Positions 35,143-43,568 of a DNA stretch of 64,000 nt are shown here, one piece after another. The position numbers and the translations under genes are program-made. The stretch's first letter is position 1. Each line of letters begins with the position of its first letter. Origin of the DNA: CAVSKL01 sp963728475 [NCBI: Candidatus Eiseniibacteriota bacterium] (lineage in GTDB: Bacteria > Eisenbacteria > RBG-16-71-46 > JABDJR01); contig CAVSKL010000003.1 of NCBI GenBank assembly GCA_963728475.1, forward strand, positions 310,001 through 374,000, written 5' to 3'. The notes beneath the pieces are model-generated. The model was given only the letters and a program-made list of their open reading frames with translations. It was not told the origin of the DNA and made no database searches.

Positions 35143-36255
35143 CTAAACCACCGCCACCTTGACCACGTTGATGGGCGGCAGGGACTCGAACAGGCACTCC
35201 CACTCTTCGCCCCCCTCGCGCCCCATCCAGAGCTGTCCGGTGGTGGTTCCGAAGTAGAGCGCGGGGGTCTTGAGCTCGTCCACGTCCATGCCGTCCCGCA
35301 GCACGGTGAAGTAGCTTTCCTTCTTGGGAAGCCCCTTGGAGAGCTTCTTCCAGGAGTCGCCGCCGTTCTCGCTTCGCCAGACTCCCGGGGAGGCGCCGGG
35401 GCAGGTCCGGGTCATGGGCTCCAACGGGAGCACGTAGACGGTATCCGCGTCGTGCGGGTGGACTGCGATGGGAAAGCCGAAGTCCGAGGGAAGCCCCCTG
35501 GCGATGGAGCGCCAGGTCTTGCCGTGGTCGTCGCTCCGGAGCACCCCGATGTCGGGCCGCCGCCCCCCCGGGCCGTCCCACTCCCCCCAGCCGCCATGGT
35601 TCTGCATGTAGAGCCGTCCGGGCGCATCCTTGTGCCCGGCGATCTTGTGCACGCACTGGCCGAACTCGGGATAGGGATCGGGGGAAAAGCCGGCCCCCAC
35701 CCCCTGGTTGGACGCCTCGAACGTCTTCCCGTCATCCTCGCTCAGGTAATGGCCGCCGGTCGAGATCCCGAGGTGCACCCGGTCCCCGTCACGGAGGATC
35801 GTGTGCATGCAGAGCCCGCCGTTCCCCGGCTGCCACTTCCGCGAGTGCTCATGATTGCTGATGCTATCGACCAGCTCCCATGAGTTCCCTCCGTCGCCGC
35901 TCCGGAAGAGCGACGCCGGCTCGACTCCGGCCCAGACCTCCTTCTTGCCCGGCCCCGGCTCCAGCGACCAGATGTTGGCCAGCGCCCGGCCGTCGTCGGC
36001 AGGGAAGGCCGGCGCCGACTTGGTCTCCTTGAACGTTTTCCCCAGATCGGTCGAGCGCAGCACCTTCATGCCGAAGAACGGGTTGCAGCTCGAGGCGAGA
36101 ATCTGGGGCTTGCCGCGGGTGTCGATGAGCGCGGAATAGACCGGAACCCCCGGGCCGAACGGCCCGCGAAGCGCGAACTTCTTGCGGGACTTGGCCCCTT
36201 CGGCCACGAACAATCCCTTCTTGGTTCCGATGGCGAGGACGACGCGGTCGGCCAT
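35143..36255 (-). CDS. BNR/sialidase-type beta-propeller protein
   Basis: The product is 370 residues from the ATG at 36255. AGGAGG 6 bases upstream is formed by the Gly-Gly codons of the preceding gene; a TTG at 36261 overlapping that stop is the alternative. Several Asp-box repeats are present (RSTDLGKTF, RSGDGGNSWE, LSEDDGKTFE, RSDDHGKTWR, RSENGGDSWK), giving a BNR propeller as in sialidases and sortilin-like proteins. There is no signal peptide, so it is cytoplasmic, unlike true sialidases, and the catalytic Arg triad cannot be assigned. It is translationally linked to a ubiquitin-fold protein ending in Gly-Gly. Function unknown. Confidence 0.85.
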   Translation of the reverse strand: MADRVVLAIGTKKGLFVAEGAKSRKKFALRGPFGPGVPVYSALIDTRGKPQILASSCNPFFGMKVLRSTDLGKTFKETKSAPAFPADDGRALANIWSLEPGPGKKEVWAGVEPASLFRSGDGGNSWELVDSISNHEHSRKWQPGNGGLCMHTILRDGDRVHLGISTGGHYLSEDDGKTFEASNQGVGAGFSPDPYPEFGQCVHKIAGHKDAPGRLYMQNHGGWGEWDGPGGRRPDIGVLRSDDHGKTWRSIARGLPSDFGFPIAVHPHDADTVYVLPLEPMTRTCPGASPGVWRSENGGDSWKKLSKGLPKKESYFTVLRDGMDVDELKTPALYFGTTTGQLWMGREGGEEWECLFESLPPINVVKVAVV

Positions 36256-36257
36256 GT

Positions 36258-36545
36258 TCAACCTCCTGAAACGGCGGGCACGATGAGGATCACGTCTCCC
36301 GGGGAAAGCGCGGACTCGAGTCCTTCGAGGTCGCGCACGTGGGTCGAGTTCACGAAGATGTTCAGATGGCGCCGGACCGCGCCCGTTTCGTCGCAGATGT
36401 TCCGGTAGAGCGCAGGGTGACTCGCGGCGAGTTGCTCCAGGGCGGCGCCGACGGTGGGGGCGGACAGCGCCAGGTCCGAGGCCCCGTCGCAGTAGGCGCG
36501 GAGAACGGTGGGAACCCAGACTTTGATGGTCGCGGTGTCCGGCAT
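36258..36545 (-). CDS. ThiS/MoaD-like ubiquitin-fold protein ending in Gly-Gly
   Basis: The 95-residue product has a beta-grasp pattern (TIKVWVPTVLRAYCDGA, VGAALEQLAASHPAL, RRHLNIFVNSTHVRDLEGL, GDVILIVPAVSGG). The exposed C-terminal Gly-Gly is where E1-like enzymes adenylate MoaD/ThiS proteins to form thiocarboxylates or isopeptide conjugates. No E1-like or molybdopterin/thiamin gene lies nearby, so it is not an ordinary cofactor gene here. It directly precedes and overlaps the ribosome site of the BNR propeller gene. Confidence 0.85.
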   Translation of the reverse strand: MPDTATIKVWVPTVLRAYCDGASDLALSAPTVGAALEQLAASHPALYRNICDETGAVRRHLNIFVNSTHVRDLEGLESALSPGDVILIVPAVSGG

Positions 36546-36664
36546 GCCCGAAAGGACGGCTCCGTGGCGAAGGGTAATAAACGACCGGGAGTGTCGGATA
36601 TTCTACTCCACACCCGGGGGCCGGTCCATGAACTTGAGATCCCCCCGTGGGGCGACCCGGCCCG

Positions 36665-37009
36665 CTAGGCCGAGAAGTCGCAGTCGGGCGGGGAGAAGGG
36701 GAGCGGGCCCCGGGAGGGGTCCCATCCGTGGATCCCCTTGAGGACCTCCTCCACGAACCAGCGGTCGAACGGGGCTTCGGAGGCGAGCATGGCGGCGAAA
36801 GCCTTCGGCAGGTCCTCGGCCTCCATGTAGACCGCCACCAGGTCGCCCTGGGGCGTGCTCTGCAACCCCACCACCTCCCGCTTCACCCCGATCCGGCGGC
36901 GGGCTTCCTCGTACTCCTTCCGGCGGGGTCCGTTGATGCTGGCCATCGCCTCCTTCCAGGCCTCGGTCTTGCCCGGGAGAATCGGGACCGCGAACGTCGA
37001 GACTGCCAT
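36665..37009 (-). CDS. Conserved protein, DUF6176-like
   Basis: The product is 114 residues from the ATG at 37009, with GGAG 8 bases upstream; a long in-frame extension to 38197 runs antisense to another gene and is not real. The sequence MAVSTFAVPILPGKTEAWKE, then GPRRKEYEEARRRIGVKREV and LVAVYMEAEDLPKAFAAML, resembles a small ferredoxin-like stand-alone family (DUF6176). The ligand and function are unknown. It is divergent from an exported FlgD-tail protein and shares its upstream region. Confidence 0.7.
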   Translation of the reverse strand: MAVSTFAVPILPGKTEAWKEAMASINGPRRKEYEEARRRIGVKREVVGLQSTPQGDLVAVYMEAEDLPKAFAAMLASEAPFDRWFVEEVLKGIHGWDPSRGPLPFSPPDCDFSA

Positions 37010-37192
37010 GGGTTCACTCCTTCCTGGGGGTACAGGTGAGTCCGAACGGGAGAGAAGGGAGCCCTCGCCGCCGGTAGGGGCGGGGCCCGGGAAAGCGAGT
37101 GGCCAGTCTACACGCCGCCCGGACTGGGAGACAGGGGAGGGCCCGAGACCCGGCCGGTATTCGGTCGCCCCCGGCCCACGCGCAAAAACAGT

Positions 37193-37221
37193 TTGTTTTG
37201 CACCCGAACAAAGTGTATGCT
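37193..37221 (+). promoter_or_regulatory. Promoter block with 13-bp motif shared with 40478-40507
   Basis: TTGTTT (37193-37198), a 17-base spacer and TATGCT (37216-37221) point at the gene at 37340. The 13 bases CGAACAAAGTGTA (37205-37217) are repeated exactly at 40491-40503, again about 130 bases before the start of an exported protein. The 330-bp gap 37010-37339 shows nothing else. Confidence 0.55.
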
Positions 37222-37339
37222 CTGGAAGGAATTTGCGCGACTTTCGTCTCTTCCACGCGGTGGATCGCCGGACGCGCAACGCGCTCGCCCCGAGGGCTCG
37301 GCCGGCGCGGGTGGATTCACCCACAGGGAGGTCACTACC

Positions 37340-38314
37340 ATGCTGACTCGGGCTACTGCGGTGCTCACGGTGGTCGTGCTGCTGTGCGCGGTCACCGCTA
37401 CCGGCTTCGCCGTCACTCCCTACAGCCAGGACTTCGAGAGCCTGACCCAGTCGGACTCGAACGCCCTGGCCAACGACGGCTGGCTGGTCTACGGCAACGT
37501 CTACGCGCCGGACACGACGTACCTCTACGGGTACGGCCCCTATCCGGCTCCCAACCACAACCTCGCCTTCTGCCAGATCGTGGCCGGCGAGGGCGGCGTC
37601 GACCAGGGCAACCAACAGCTCTCGGTGTTCAGTGACTACGAGAACACCGATCACGCCAGCGGCGACCTCATCGAGTCGAACGTCTACCGCGAGTGGACGA
37701 TCAGCAGCGCCGACACCGGGTTGGTGTGGACCTTCGCCTTCCAGGCCAAGCGCGGGAACATCCAGGACGCCTCCACCGCCGCGGCCTTCATCAAGACCCT
37801 GGATCCGAACAACGGTTACGCCACCACCAATTTCCTGACCGTGAAGACGACCGCCATCGACACCACCTGGGCCGGCTACCGGATCCAGCTCAACGTGGGC
37901 TCGGGCCTGGCGGGCCAGCTCTTCCAGATCGGCTTCGTGAACACGGCCACCCACTACGAGGGATCGGGGATCTTCTACGACAACGTGGCCCTCAGCTCGT
38001 CGAGCGCGACCGGCGTTCCCGACGCCGAGAGGTTCGTGGGCGCGACGCTGGCGGCCAACTATCCCAACCCGTTCAGCCCCAGCACCCGGATCGACTTCAC
38101 GATGAAGGCGGTGGGGCAGGCGGAGGTCTCGGTCTTCGACCTGGCGGGCCGCAAGGTCGCCTCCCTGGCCGATGGCACGTTCACCGCCGGCGAGCACACG
38201 GTGAGCTGGAACGGGCGGACCGACGACGGAGCTCCCGCCGCCGCCGGCCAGTACTGGTACGTGCTGCGGACGCCGACCGGCCGGGTCGCCCGCTCCATGA
38301 CCCTGCTTCGCTGA
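37340..38314 (+). CDS. Exported protein with FlgD/Ig-like C-terminal sorting module
   Basis: The product is 324 residues from the ATG at 37340 (GGGAGG upstream). A signal peptide (ATAVLTVVVLLCAVTATGFA) is followed by a beta-sandwich body to about residue 235 (YSQDFESLTQSDSNALANDG, then GYRIQLNVGSGLAGQLFQIG), jelly-roll in style. The last 85 residues form a FlgD/T9SS-type-A-like module: NYPNPFSPSTRIDFTMKAVG, EVSVFDLAGRKVASL, GEHTVSWNGRTDDG, GQYWYVLRTPTGR. Such modules mark secreted or cell-surface proteins in FCB bacteria. No catalytic site is seen. A hairpin terminator follows. Confidence 0.8.
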   Translation: MLTRATAVLTVVVLLCAVTATGFAVTPYSQDFESLTQSDSNALANDGWLVYGNVYAPDTTYLYGYGPYPAPNHNLAFCQIVAGEGGVDQGNQQLSVFSDYENTDHASGDLIESNVYREWTISSADTGLVWTFAFQAKRGNIQDASTAAAFIKTLDPNNGYATTNFLTVKTTAIDTTWAGYRIQLNVGSGLAGQLFQIGFVNTATHYEGSGIFYDNVALSSSSATGVPDAERFVGATLAANYPNPFSPSTRIDFTMKAVGQAEVSVFDLAGRKVASLADGTFTAGEHTVSWNGRTDDGAPAAAGQYWYVLRTPTGRVARSMTLLR

Positions 38315-38371
38315 ACCGTTTTCCGCCCCGGAGCCGGGAAGGCTGGTTCCGGTTCGGAGAGGCCGACGACA

Positions 38372-38405
38372 GACCGGTCGGACGCCAAGGTCCGGCCGGT
38401 CTTTC
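38372..38405. terminator. Hairpin between convergent genes
   Basis: GACCGGTCGG (38372-38381) pairs with CCGGCCGGTC (38392-38401) over 10 bp with one G-U pair, and TTTCC follows. It lies in the 117-bp gap between the FlgD-tail gene and the convergent GH16 gene and probably serves the plus-strand gene. Confidence 0.65.
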
Positions 38406-38431
38406 CGTGACCCGATGCGCGCGGCGCGGGA

Positions 38432-40330
38432 TCAGCGAACCACCGTGACCCGCTTCGTCTCGGAGATCCCGCCCGCGTCCAGGCGGTAGAAGTACACACC
38501 CGAACGGACCCGCCGCCCGCTCCCGTCCCGTCCGTCCCAGGTGGCCCGTCCCGCCCCGGCCGGCATCCACTCGCCACGAACGAGGGAACGGATCAACCGC
38601 CCGGAGACGTCGTACACGTCGAGGTGGACCGCTCCGGCCCCGGGAAGCGTGTAGCGGATGACGGTGGAGGAGGTGAACGGGTTGGGCATTCCCGCGGAGA
38701 GGGTATAGCCCTCCCGGACGCCGCCGCCGGCGACCCCGCCCGCGTCGCCGGAGAACGCCAGGTAGTTGAGGTTGAACCCGGCGCTCTCGATGGCCACCCG
38801 CAGGGTCTGGGTCCCCGCGGCCAGCTCCACCGGGGTCGAGACCGTGGTCCAGTTCTGCCAGGCTCCGGTGACCGGCACGGTCAGCGTCCCGGTCTTGTCC
38901 ACGCCGTTCACCTCGACCCGGAACGCCCCGCCGGAGGACTCTGACGCCACCCGGGTGTCCAGGGTGTACGCGCCGGCCGCCGGCACCTCGATGGTGTACT
39001 CCAGCCACTCCCCCGCGTTGGTCCACCCCACGTCGTACCCGCCGCCGGCGTCCGAGCACGCCTCCAGGTCCACCCCCTCGCCGGCGCGGTATTGCCCGCC
39101 GTTGTTCGAGGCGTCCTGGTCGTGGTAGGCCACGCCCTCGCCCCCGTCGTCGTAGTCCTCCGCCTCGATCCGGGCGGGAAGCGCGAACGGCGTACCGTGA
39201 TAGGGAGCCCGCCCGCAGCCGGCGCCGACTGTGATCTCCACCGCGTCGGTGGCCTCCCCGCCCAGGTTGTCCAGCGCCCGCGCCGTGAGCTGGTAGCAGC
39301 CGTCGGGGACCGCGCTCCAGGTGAAGCTGTAGGGGGCGGTGGCGTCCGCGCCCAGGTAGTTCGACCCGTCGTAGAACTCGACCGACGCCACCGTCCCGTC
39401 CGGGTCCGAGGCGTCGGCGGTCACGGTGACGTCGCCGGCGGGAAGGTCCGCCCCCCAGGCGGGGGAGGTGATGGCCACGGTGGGAAGGGCGTTGGGGATG
39501 TCCTCGTAGACCCGCACGTAGTCCACCAGGTACTGCTGGGGGAAGCTCGCGCCGACGCAGCCGGGGTCGGTGCAGCCGGTGTAGTTCCCGCCCACCGCGA
39601 GGTTGAGGAGGATGTAGAAGGGTTGATCGAACGGGGCCCGCGCGTCGCCGGGGGCGCCGTCGGAGTACCACTGGGAGCTGGTCCGGGAGAAGTACAGCGT
39701 TCCGTCCACGTACCAGCGGATCTCGTCGGGGTCCCACTCCACCGCGTAGACGTGGAAGCCGTCGGCGAAGCTCCCGCCGCCCAGGGAATGGGAGCCGGTG
39801 GAGTAGGTGTTGTTCGGCCACTGGCCGCCGAAGTGGATCGTGCCGCCCACCGAGGTCATGGCGTTGGCGGCCTCCATGATGTCGATCTCGCCGCTGGCCG
39901 CCCATCCCCCGTAGACGTCGCTTTCGGGCATCATCCAGAAGGCCGGCCACATGCCGCCGCCCACGGGGAGCCTGGCCCGCATCTCGACCCGGCCGTAGAG
40001 CACGGTGCGCTTCCCCCGGGTGTGGATCTTCCCCGAGGTGAACGAGGCCCCGCCGTAGGACTCGGCCTTGGCGGTGAGTACGAGGTTCCCCCCGGAAACG
40101 GACACGTTCCGGGTCAGGTAGTACTCGAGTTCGCTGTTGCCCCAACCGCAGAGGTTCGGGCACCCGGTCCCGGTGTCGACGGTCCAGGAGCCGGTGTCGA
40201 GGGTCGTGCCGTTGAACTCATCCGCCCAGACCAGGGACCAGCTCGCCTCGACCCGGGCGGCGGGGGCGGCGGCGGCCAGCACCCCCAGGGCGATGACCCC
40301 CGCCTTCTTGAACGATCTCCACGCAATCAC
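38432..40330 (-). CDS. Secreted GH16 beta-glucanase with Ig, CBM6 and FlgD-like modules
   Basis: The 632-residue product starts at a GTG (AAGGGG upstream). A signal peptide (VIALGVLAAAAPAARVEA) is followed by a GH16 domain (about 31-280) with the catalytic signature GEIDIMEA (Glu148, Asp150, Glu153). The laminarinase-like segment GKIHTRGKRTVLYGRVEMRA and MWPAFWMMPE are also visible. Then come a bacterial Ig-like domain (about 285-370, VAITSPAWGADLPAGDVTVT), a CBM6-type module (about 385-530, IEAEDYDDGG, NAGEWLEYTIEV) and a FlgD-like C-terminal module (GMPNPFTSSTVIRYTL ... DVYDVSGRLIRSL). It would cut beta-1,3(-1,4)-glucans outside the cell, probably held at the surface. Confidence 0.93.
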   Translation of the reverse strand: MIAWRSFKKAGVIALGVLAAAAPAARVEASWSLVWADEFNGTTLDTGSWTVDTGTGCPNLCGWGNSELEYYLTRNVSVSGGNLVLTAKAESYGGASFTSGKIHTRGKRTVLYGRVEMRARLPVGGGMWPAFWMMPESDVYGGWAASGEIDIMEAANAMTSVGGTIHFGGQWPNNTYSTGSHSLGGGSFADGFHVYAVEWDPDEIRWYVDGTLYFSRTSSQWYSDGAPGDARAPFDQPFYILLNLAVGGNYTGCTDPGCVGASFPQQYLVDYVRVYEDIPNALPTVAITSPAWGADLPAGDVTVTADASDPDGTVASVEFYDGSNYLGADATAPYSFTWSAVPDGCYQLTARALDNLGGEATDAVEITVGAGCGRAPYHGTPFALPARIEAEDYDDGGEGVAYHDQDASNNGGQYRAGEGVDLEACSDAGGGYDVGWTNAGEWLEYTIEVPAAGAYTLDTRVASESSGGAFRVEVNGVDKTGTLTVPVTGAWQNWTTVSTPVELAAGTQTLRVAIESAGFNLNYLAFSGDAGGVAGGGVREGYTLSAGMPNPFTSSTVIRYTLPGAGAVHLDVYDVSGRLIRSLVRGEWMPAGAGRATWDGRDGSGRRVRSGVYFYRLDAGGISETKRVTVVR

Positions 40331-40477
40331 AAGCCACCCCTTGAGTTGCAGATTTCAAGCCGGCCGGCGGCGCTCCCGGTCCCGTCGCCCCTGGAAGAGG
40401 GAAGGGGCGACGGTGGCCGGCCGGGGGAGGGTCCCACGTTGCCCTCACGTCGGCGACCGGTCCCCGGCATTTGCGAC

Positions 40478-40507
40478 TTGATTCGGTTAACGAACAAAGT
40501 GTACACT
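40478..40507 (+). promoter_or_regulatory. Promoter block with 13-bp motif shared with 37193-37221
   Basis: TTGATT (40478-40483), an 18-base spacer and TACACT (40502-40507) precede the gene at 40620. CGAACAAAGTGTA at 40491-40503 is identical to 37205-37217. As the GH16 gene is divergent, the block could also act in its direction. Confidence 0.5.
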
Positions 40508-40619
40508 CATCCTGTGGGGATCGGCCACCAGAAACGCATCCGGAGAGTTCCGGAGACCGCGGGGCGATTCCACCAAGCCAAGTGCTTCGGACGCGTCAAC
40601 CACACAAGGAGTCTGAGAG

Positions 40620-41324
40620 ATGAGGAAGCTTGCTACCGCAGCCCTTCTCGCCATGCTCATTCCGATCGCCGGGCTCGCGTTGAGCGCGGGAACCGCCCAG
40701 GCCGACGTCAACGTGACGGTGGATCCCGCCGCGATCAACCTCGGCTACATGAACGTCTACAACCTTCCCTCCGCCGGCGGTGCCTACCAGTTCGGCAGCA
40801 CCTGGGGTCTCTCCGACCTCACCGCCGTCTTCTCCGGCAACCTCCTGACCCTGGGACCGAACACGATCGGCGACATCAACGAGTACTGGTACCAGTGCGT
40901 CGGTGACTCGACGGCCCCGAACTGCGGGGGTCCCGGGGCCCCCGGCAACAAGATCATGGAGGCGAACTCCTACGCGGAGGTCAACGACGGGTCCATGGCC
41001 GGGCAGACCGTGACCTTCAGCGGCGTCGTGTCGGCCTACAGCCTGACCAGCGCCCACACCGTCGTGGCCTTCGTCAAGGATTACGCTCCCGATTACTCCT
41101 CGTTCACGCAGAACACGGTGGCCCTGACCGGCACCGGTCCGTTCACCGTCAGCCTGGCGACCGTCAACGATCCGAGCCGCCACGTGCAGTGGGGGTTCCA
41201 GATGGTGGGCGTCAACGTCTGGGCCACCGACGTCGGCCCCTACGGCACCATCACCGTGGGCCCGGAGGGTTCGGTGCCCACCGTGCCCACCACCTGGGGT
41301 CACGTGAAGGCGCTCTACCGCTAG
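40620..41324 (+). CDS. Secreted protein with Trp-Gly C-terminal tail
   Basis: The product is 234 residues from the ATG at 40620, with AGGAG upstream. A signal peptide (LLAMLIPIAGLALSAGTAQA) leads a beta-rich body (VNVTVDPAAINLGYMNVYNL, GQTVTFSGVVSAYSL, HVQWGFQMVGVNVWA). One Cys pair is present (YQCVGDSTAPNCGG). The body looks like a Ig-like or CBM-like domain but matches no family I can name. The tail GSVPTVPTTWGHVKALYR is the third case in this window of the T-[ST]-W-G-x-x-K-A end. A perfect terminator follows. Confidence 0.75.
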   Translation: MRKLATAALLAMLIPIAGLALSAGTAQADVNVTVDPAAINLGYMNVYNLPSAGGAYQFGSTWGLSDLTAVFSGNLLTLGPNTIGDINEYWYQCVGDSTAPNCGGPGAPGNKIMEANSYAEVNDGSMAGQTVTFSGVVSAYSLTSAHTVVAFVKDYAPDYSSFTQNTVALTGTGPFTVSLATVNDPSRHVQWGFQMVGVNVWATDVGPYGTITVGPEGSVPTVPTTWGHVKALYR

Positions 41325-41374
41325 CCGGCACGCAAGTTCCGGGGCTCTCCCCGGGCATGCTGCGGGAGCTTCAG

Positions 41375-41414
41375 GAACCGGCCCCCTCCCTGTGGGGGGG
41401 CCGGTTCATTTTTT
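41375..41414 (+). terminator. Perfect intrinsic terminator
   Basis: GAACCGGCCCCC (41375-41386) pairs perfectly over 12 bp with GGGGGCCGGTTC (41396-41407); ATTTTTT follows. It ends the Trp-Gly-tail protein gene and separates it from the convergent ABC importer operon. Confidence 0.92.
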
Positions 41415-41508
41415 CGCCGTTCGGGGAGTCCGGGGGGCGCGAGGCCGGCCAAGCGCATCCGGGCGCGGGGATCCGCGGGGAACGCGGCCGGCCGGGCCCG
41501 CGCCGCCC

Positions 41509-42462
41509 TCACTCCTTCTCGTAGGGCTTGCCGATCGCGGCCGGAGCGATCGCCCGGCCCATCACCCCCGCCAGCACCACCACGGTCAGGATGTAGGGGA
41601 GCATCCAGAAGAGCTGAGGCGGGATGTTCACGATCCCGCGCAGGATCTGAAGCTTGATCTGGAGCGCGTCGGCGAATCCGAAGAGCAGCGAGGCAAGGTA
41701 GGAGCCGGCCGGGGTCCAGCGGCCGAAGATGTTGGCGGCGAGGGCGATGAACCCGCGGCCGCTGGTCATGCCCTCGGTGAAACTCCCCACCTGCTCCAGC
41801 GAGAGGTTGGCGCCCGCGAGCCCCGCCAGCGCCCCGCTCACGAGCACCGCCACGTATCGCCCGCGCGCCACGTTGATCCCCACCGTGTCCGCCGCCCGCG
41901 GATGCTCGCCCAGGGCCCTCAGATGCAACCCCCACCGGGTGCGGAACACCGCCCACTGCGCGGCCCCCGCGATGAGCACGGTGGCGTAGACGAGCGGGGT
42001 ATGGCTGAGGAAGATGCCGCTCACCCACCGCCAAACTTCGCCCGCCGCGCCCTGGGCCGGTCCCTCCACCCGGAAGAGGGGGGGGAGAGTGGCGGCGGCG
42101 TCGGTGGTTCCGGGATGCCCGTAGACGACCTCCATGAGGAACCCGGTGAGCCCCAGGGCGAGGATGTTGATCGCGGTGCCGGAGACCACCTGGTCGGCTC
42201 GCAACGTGATCGAGGCGAACGCGTGAAGGCCCCCGAAGGCCATCCCCGCGGCCACCGCAGCCAGGACCCCCACCCAGGTGTGGCCGGTGGCCAGCGCCAC
42301 CGCCACCCCGGCGAAGGCCCCCACCAGCATCATCCCCTCCAGCGCGATGTTCACCACCCCCGAGCGTTCACAGATGGTGCCGCCGATCGCGGCCAGGGCG
42401 AGCGGGGTGGCCATGCGGATGGCGGATGCAAACAGGTCGGGGGTCAGGATGTGGCTAAGCAC
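41509..42462 (-). CDS. ABC importer permease, nucleoside/BMP type (NupQ-like)
   Basis: The 317-residue hydrophobic product is of the BPD_transp_2 family: IAAIGGTICERSGVVNIALEGMM-type start (TPLALAAIGGTICERSGVVN), then VVSGTAINILALGLTGFLME and GRGFIALAANIFGRWTPAGS. It is the second permease of a four-gene importer for purine nucleosides or related compounds, overlapping the upstream permease gene by 8 bases. It is the last gene of the operon. Confidence 0.9.
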   Translation of the reverse strand: MLSHILTPDLFASAIRMATPLALAAIGGTICERSGVVNIALEGMMLVGAFAGVAVALATGHTWVGVLAAVAAGMAFGGLHAFASITLRADQVVSGTAINILALGLTGFLMEVVYGHPGTTDAAATLPPLFRVEGPAQGAAGEVWRWVSGIFLSHTPLVYATVLIAGAAQWAVFRTRWGLHLRALGEHPRAADTVGINVARGRYVAVLVSGALAGLAGANLSLEQVGSFTEGMTSGRGFIALAANIFGRWTPAGSYLASLLFGFADALQIKLQILRGIVNIPPQLFWMLPYILTVVVLAGVMGRAIAPAAIGKPYEKE

Positions 42463-43549
42463 CGGTTACCGCCGCCTTCTGTCGCCGGCGGATGGCCCAG
42501 TGGACGATCGACTCGGCGGCGACCAGGAAGATCACCACCGCCTGCACGATGAGCACCAGCTTCTGGGGCACGTCCGCCTCGAGCTGCATGGTGCCGGCTC
42601 CCGCCGAGAGCGCCCCGAACAGGAGCGCCGCCGCCACCACCGCGAGCGGGTTGTTCTTGGCCAGGAGGGCCACCGCGATCCCGGTGAAGCCGAAGCCGGA
42701 TGAGAACTGGTCGAACAGCCTCCCGTACACTCCCATCACCTCGACCCCGCCCGCCAGCCCGGCCAGCGCGCCGGAGATGCAGAGCGCCTTCACCGTGGTC
42801 GCTCCCACCGGGATGCCGGAATTCGCCGAGGCGAGCGGGTTGAAGCCCACCGCGCGGGCCTCGAACCCCAGGGGGGTGCGCTCGAGGAGCCACCAGGTCA
42901 CGATCGCCGCCCCCACCGCGACCAGGATCCCCAGGTGCGCCCGGCCGGTCGCGAGGAAGGTGAATACCTCCGAGAGGCGGGGGAGGGTGGACTCGGGGGG
43001 GAGCGCCGCGGTCTGCGGGATCTGGCCGGGGGCCTTGAGCGGCCCCGTGACCAGCCACGACACCAGGTACCGCCCGATGTAGGAGAACATCATGGTGGTG
43101 ATGACCTCGTGCGCCCCCACCCGCGCCTTGAGCACCGCGGGCACGAACGCCCAGGCCGCGCCCGCGACCGCCGCCGCCGCCAGGAGCGCGGGGACGTTGA
43201 TCCACCAGGGAAGGCCGGCCAGCACGATCCCGAGCCAGGCCGCGGCGAGCCCGCCCAGAAAGAGCTGCCCCTCCGCCCCGATGTTGAAGAGCCCGGCGCG
43301 AAACCCGTAAGCCACCGCGAGGCCGGTCAGGATGAGGGGGGTGGAGCGCATGAGGGTCTCGCCGATCTGGTGCGAGCCCCCGAACGCCCCGTGAAAGAGG
43401 GCGGAGAAGGCGAGGAGAGGATCCCGCCCGGAGGCGAGAATGAAGGCGGACCCGATCAGGATCGCCAGCACCACCGAGGCCACCGGGACCGCCGCGCCCT
43501 CGAAGAGGGAAGCGGCGCGGCCGGCTCCCGCGCGCGGCGCGCCGCTCAC
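42455..43549 (-). CDS. ABC importer permease, nucleoside/BMP type (NupP-like)
   Basis: The 364-residue product has about ten membrane helices and family stretches AYGFRAGLFNIGAEGQLFLG, VGAHEVITTMMFSYIGRYLV, and GFTGIAVALLAKNNPLAVVA. It pairs with the NupQ-like permease to form the membrane channel. It starts 19 bases after the ATPase gene stop. Confidence 0.9.
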   Translation of the reverse strand: MSGAPRAGAGRAASLFEGAAVPVASVVLAILIGSAFILASGRDPLLAFSALFHGAFGGSHQIGETLMRSTPLILTGLAVAYGFRAGLFNIGAEGQLFLGGLAAAWLGIVLAGLPWWINVPALLAAAAVAGAAWAFVPAVLKARVGAHEVITTMMFSYIGRYLVSWLVTGPLKAPGQIPQTAALPPESTLPRLSEVFTFLATGRAHLGILVAVGAAIVTWWLLERTPLGFEARAVGFNPLASANSGIPVGATTVKALCISGALAGLAGGVEVMGVYGRLFDQFSSGFGFTGIAVALLAKNNPLAVVAAALLFGALSAGAGTMQLEADVPQKLVLIVQAVVIFLVAAESIVHWAIRRRQKAAVTGA

Positions 43550-43568
43550 CTGGGCCCCCCCGCCGCGG

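Noticed and set aside
36665-38197. Long minus-strand frame extending the DUF6176-like gene to 510 codons
   Set aside because: The extension runs antisense through the promoter and most of an exported-protein gene; the ATG at 37009 has a ribosome site and matches the small family.
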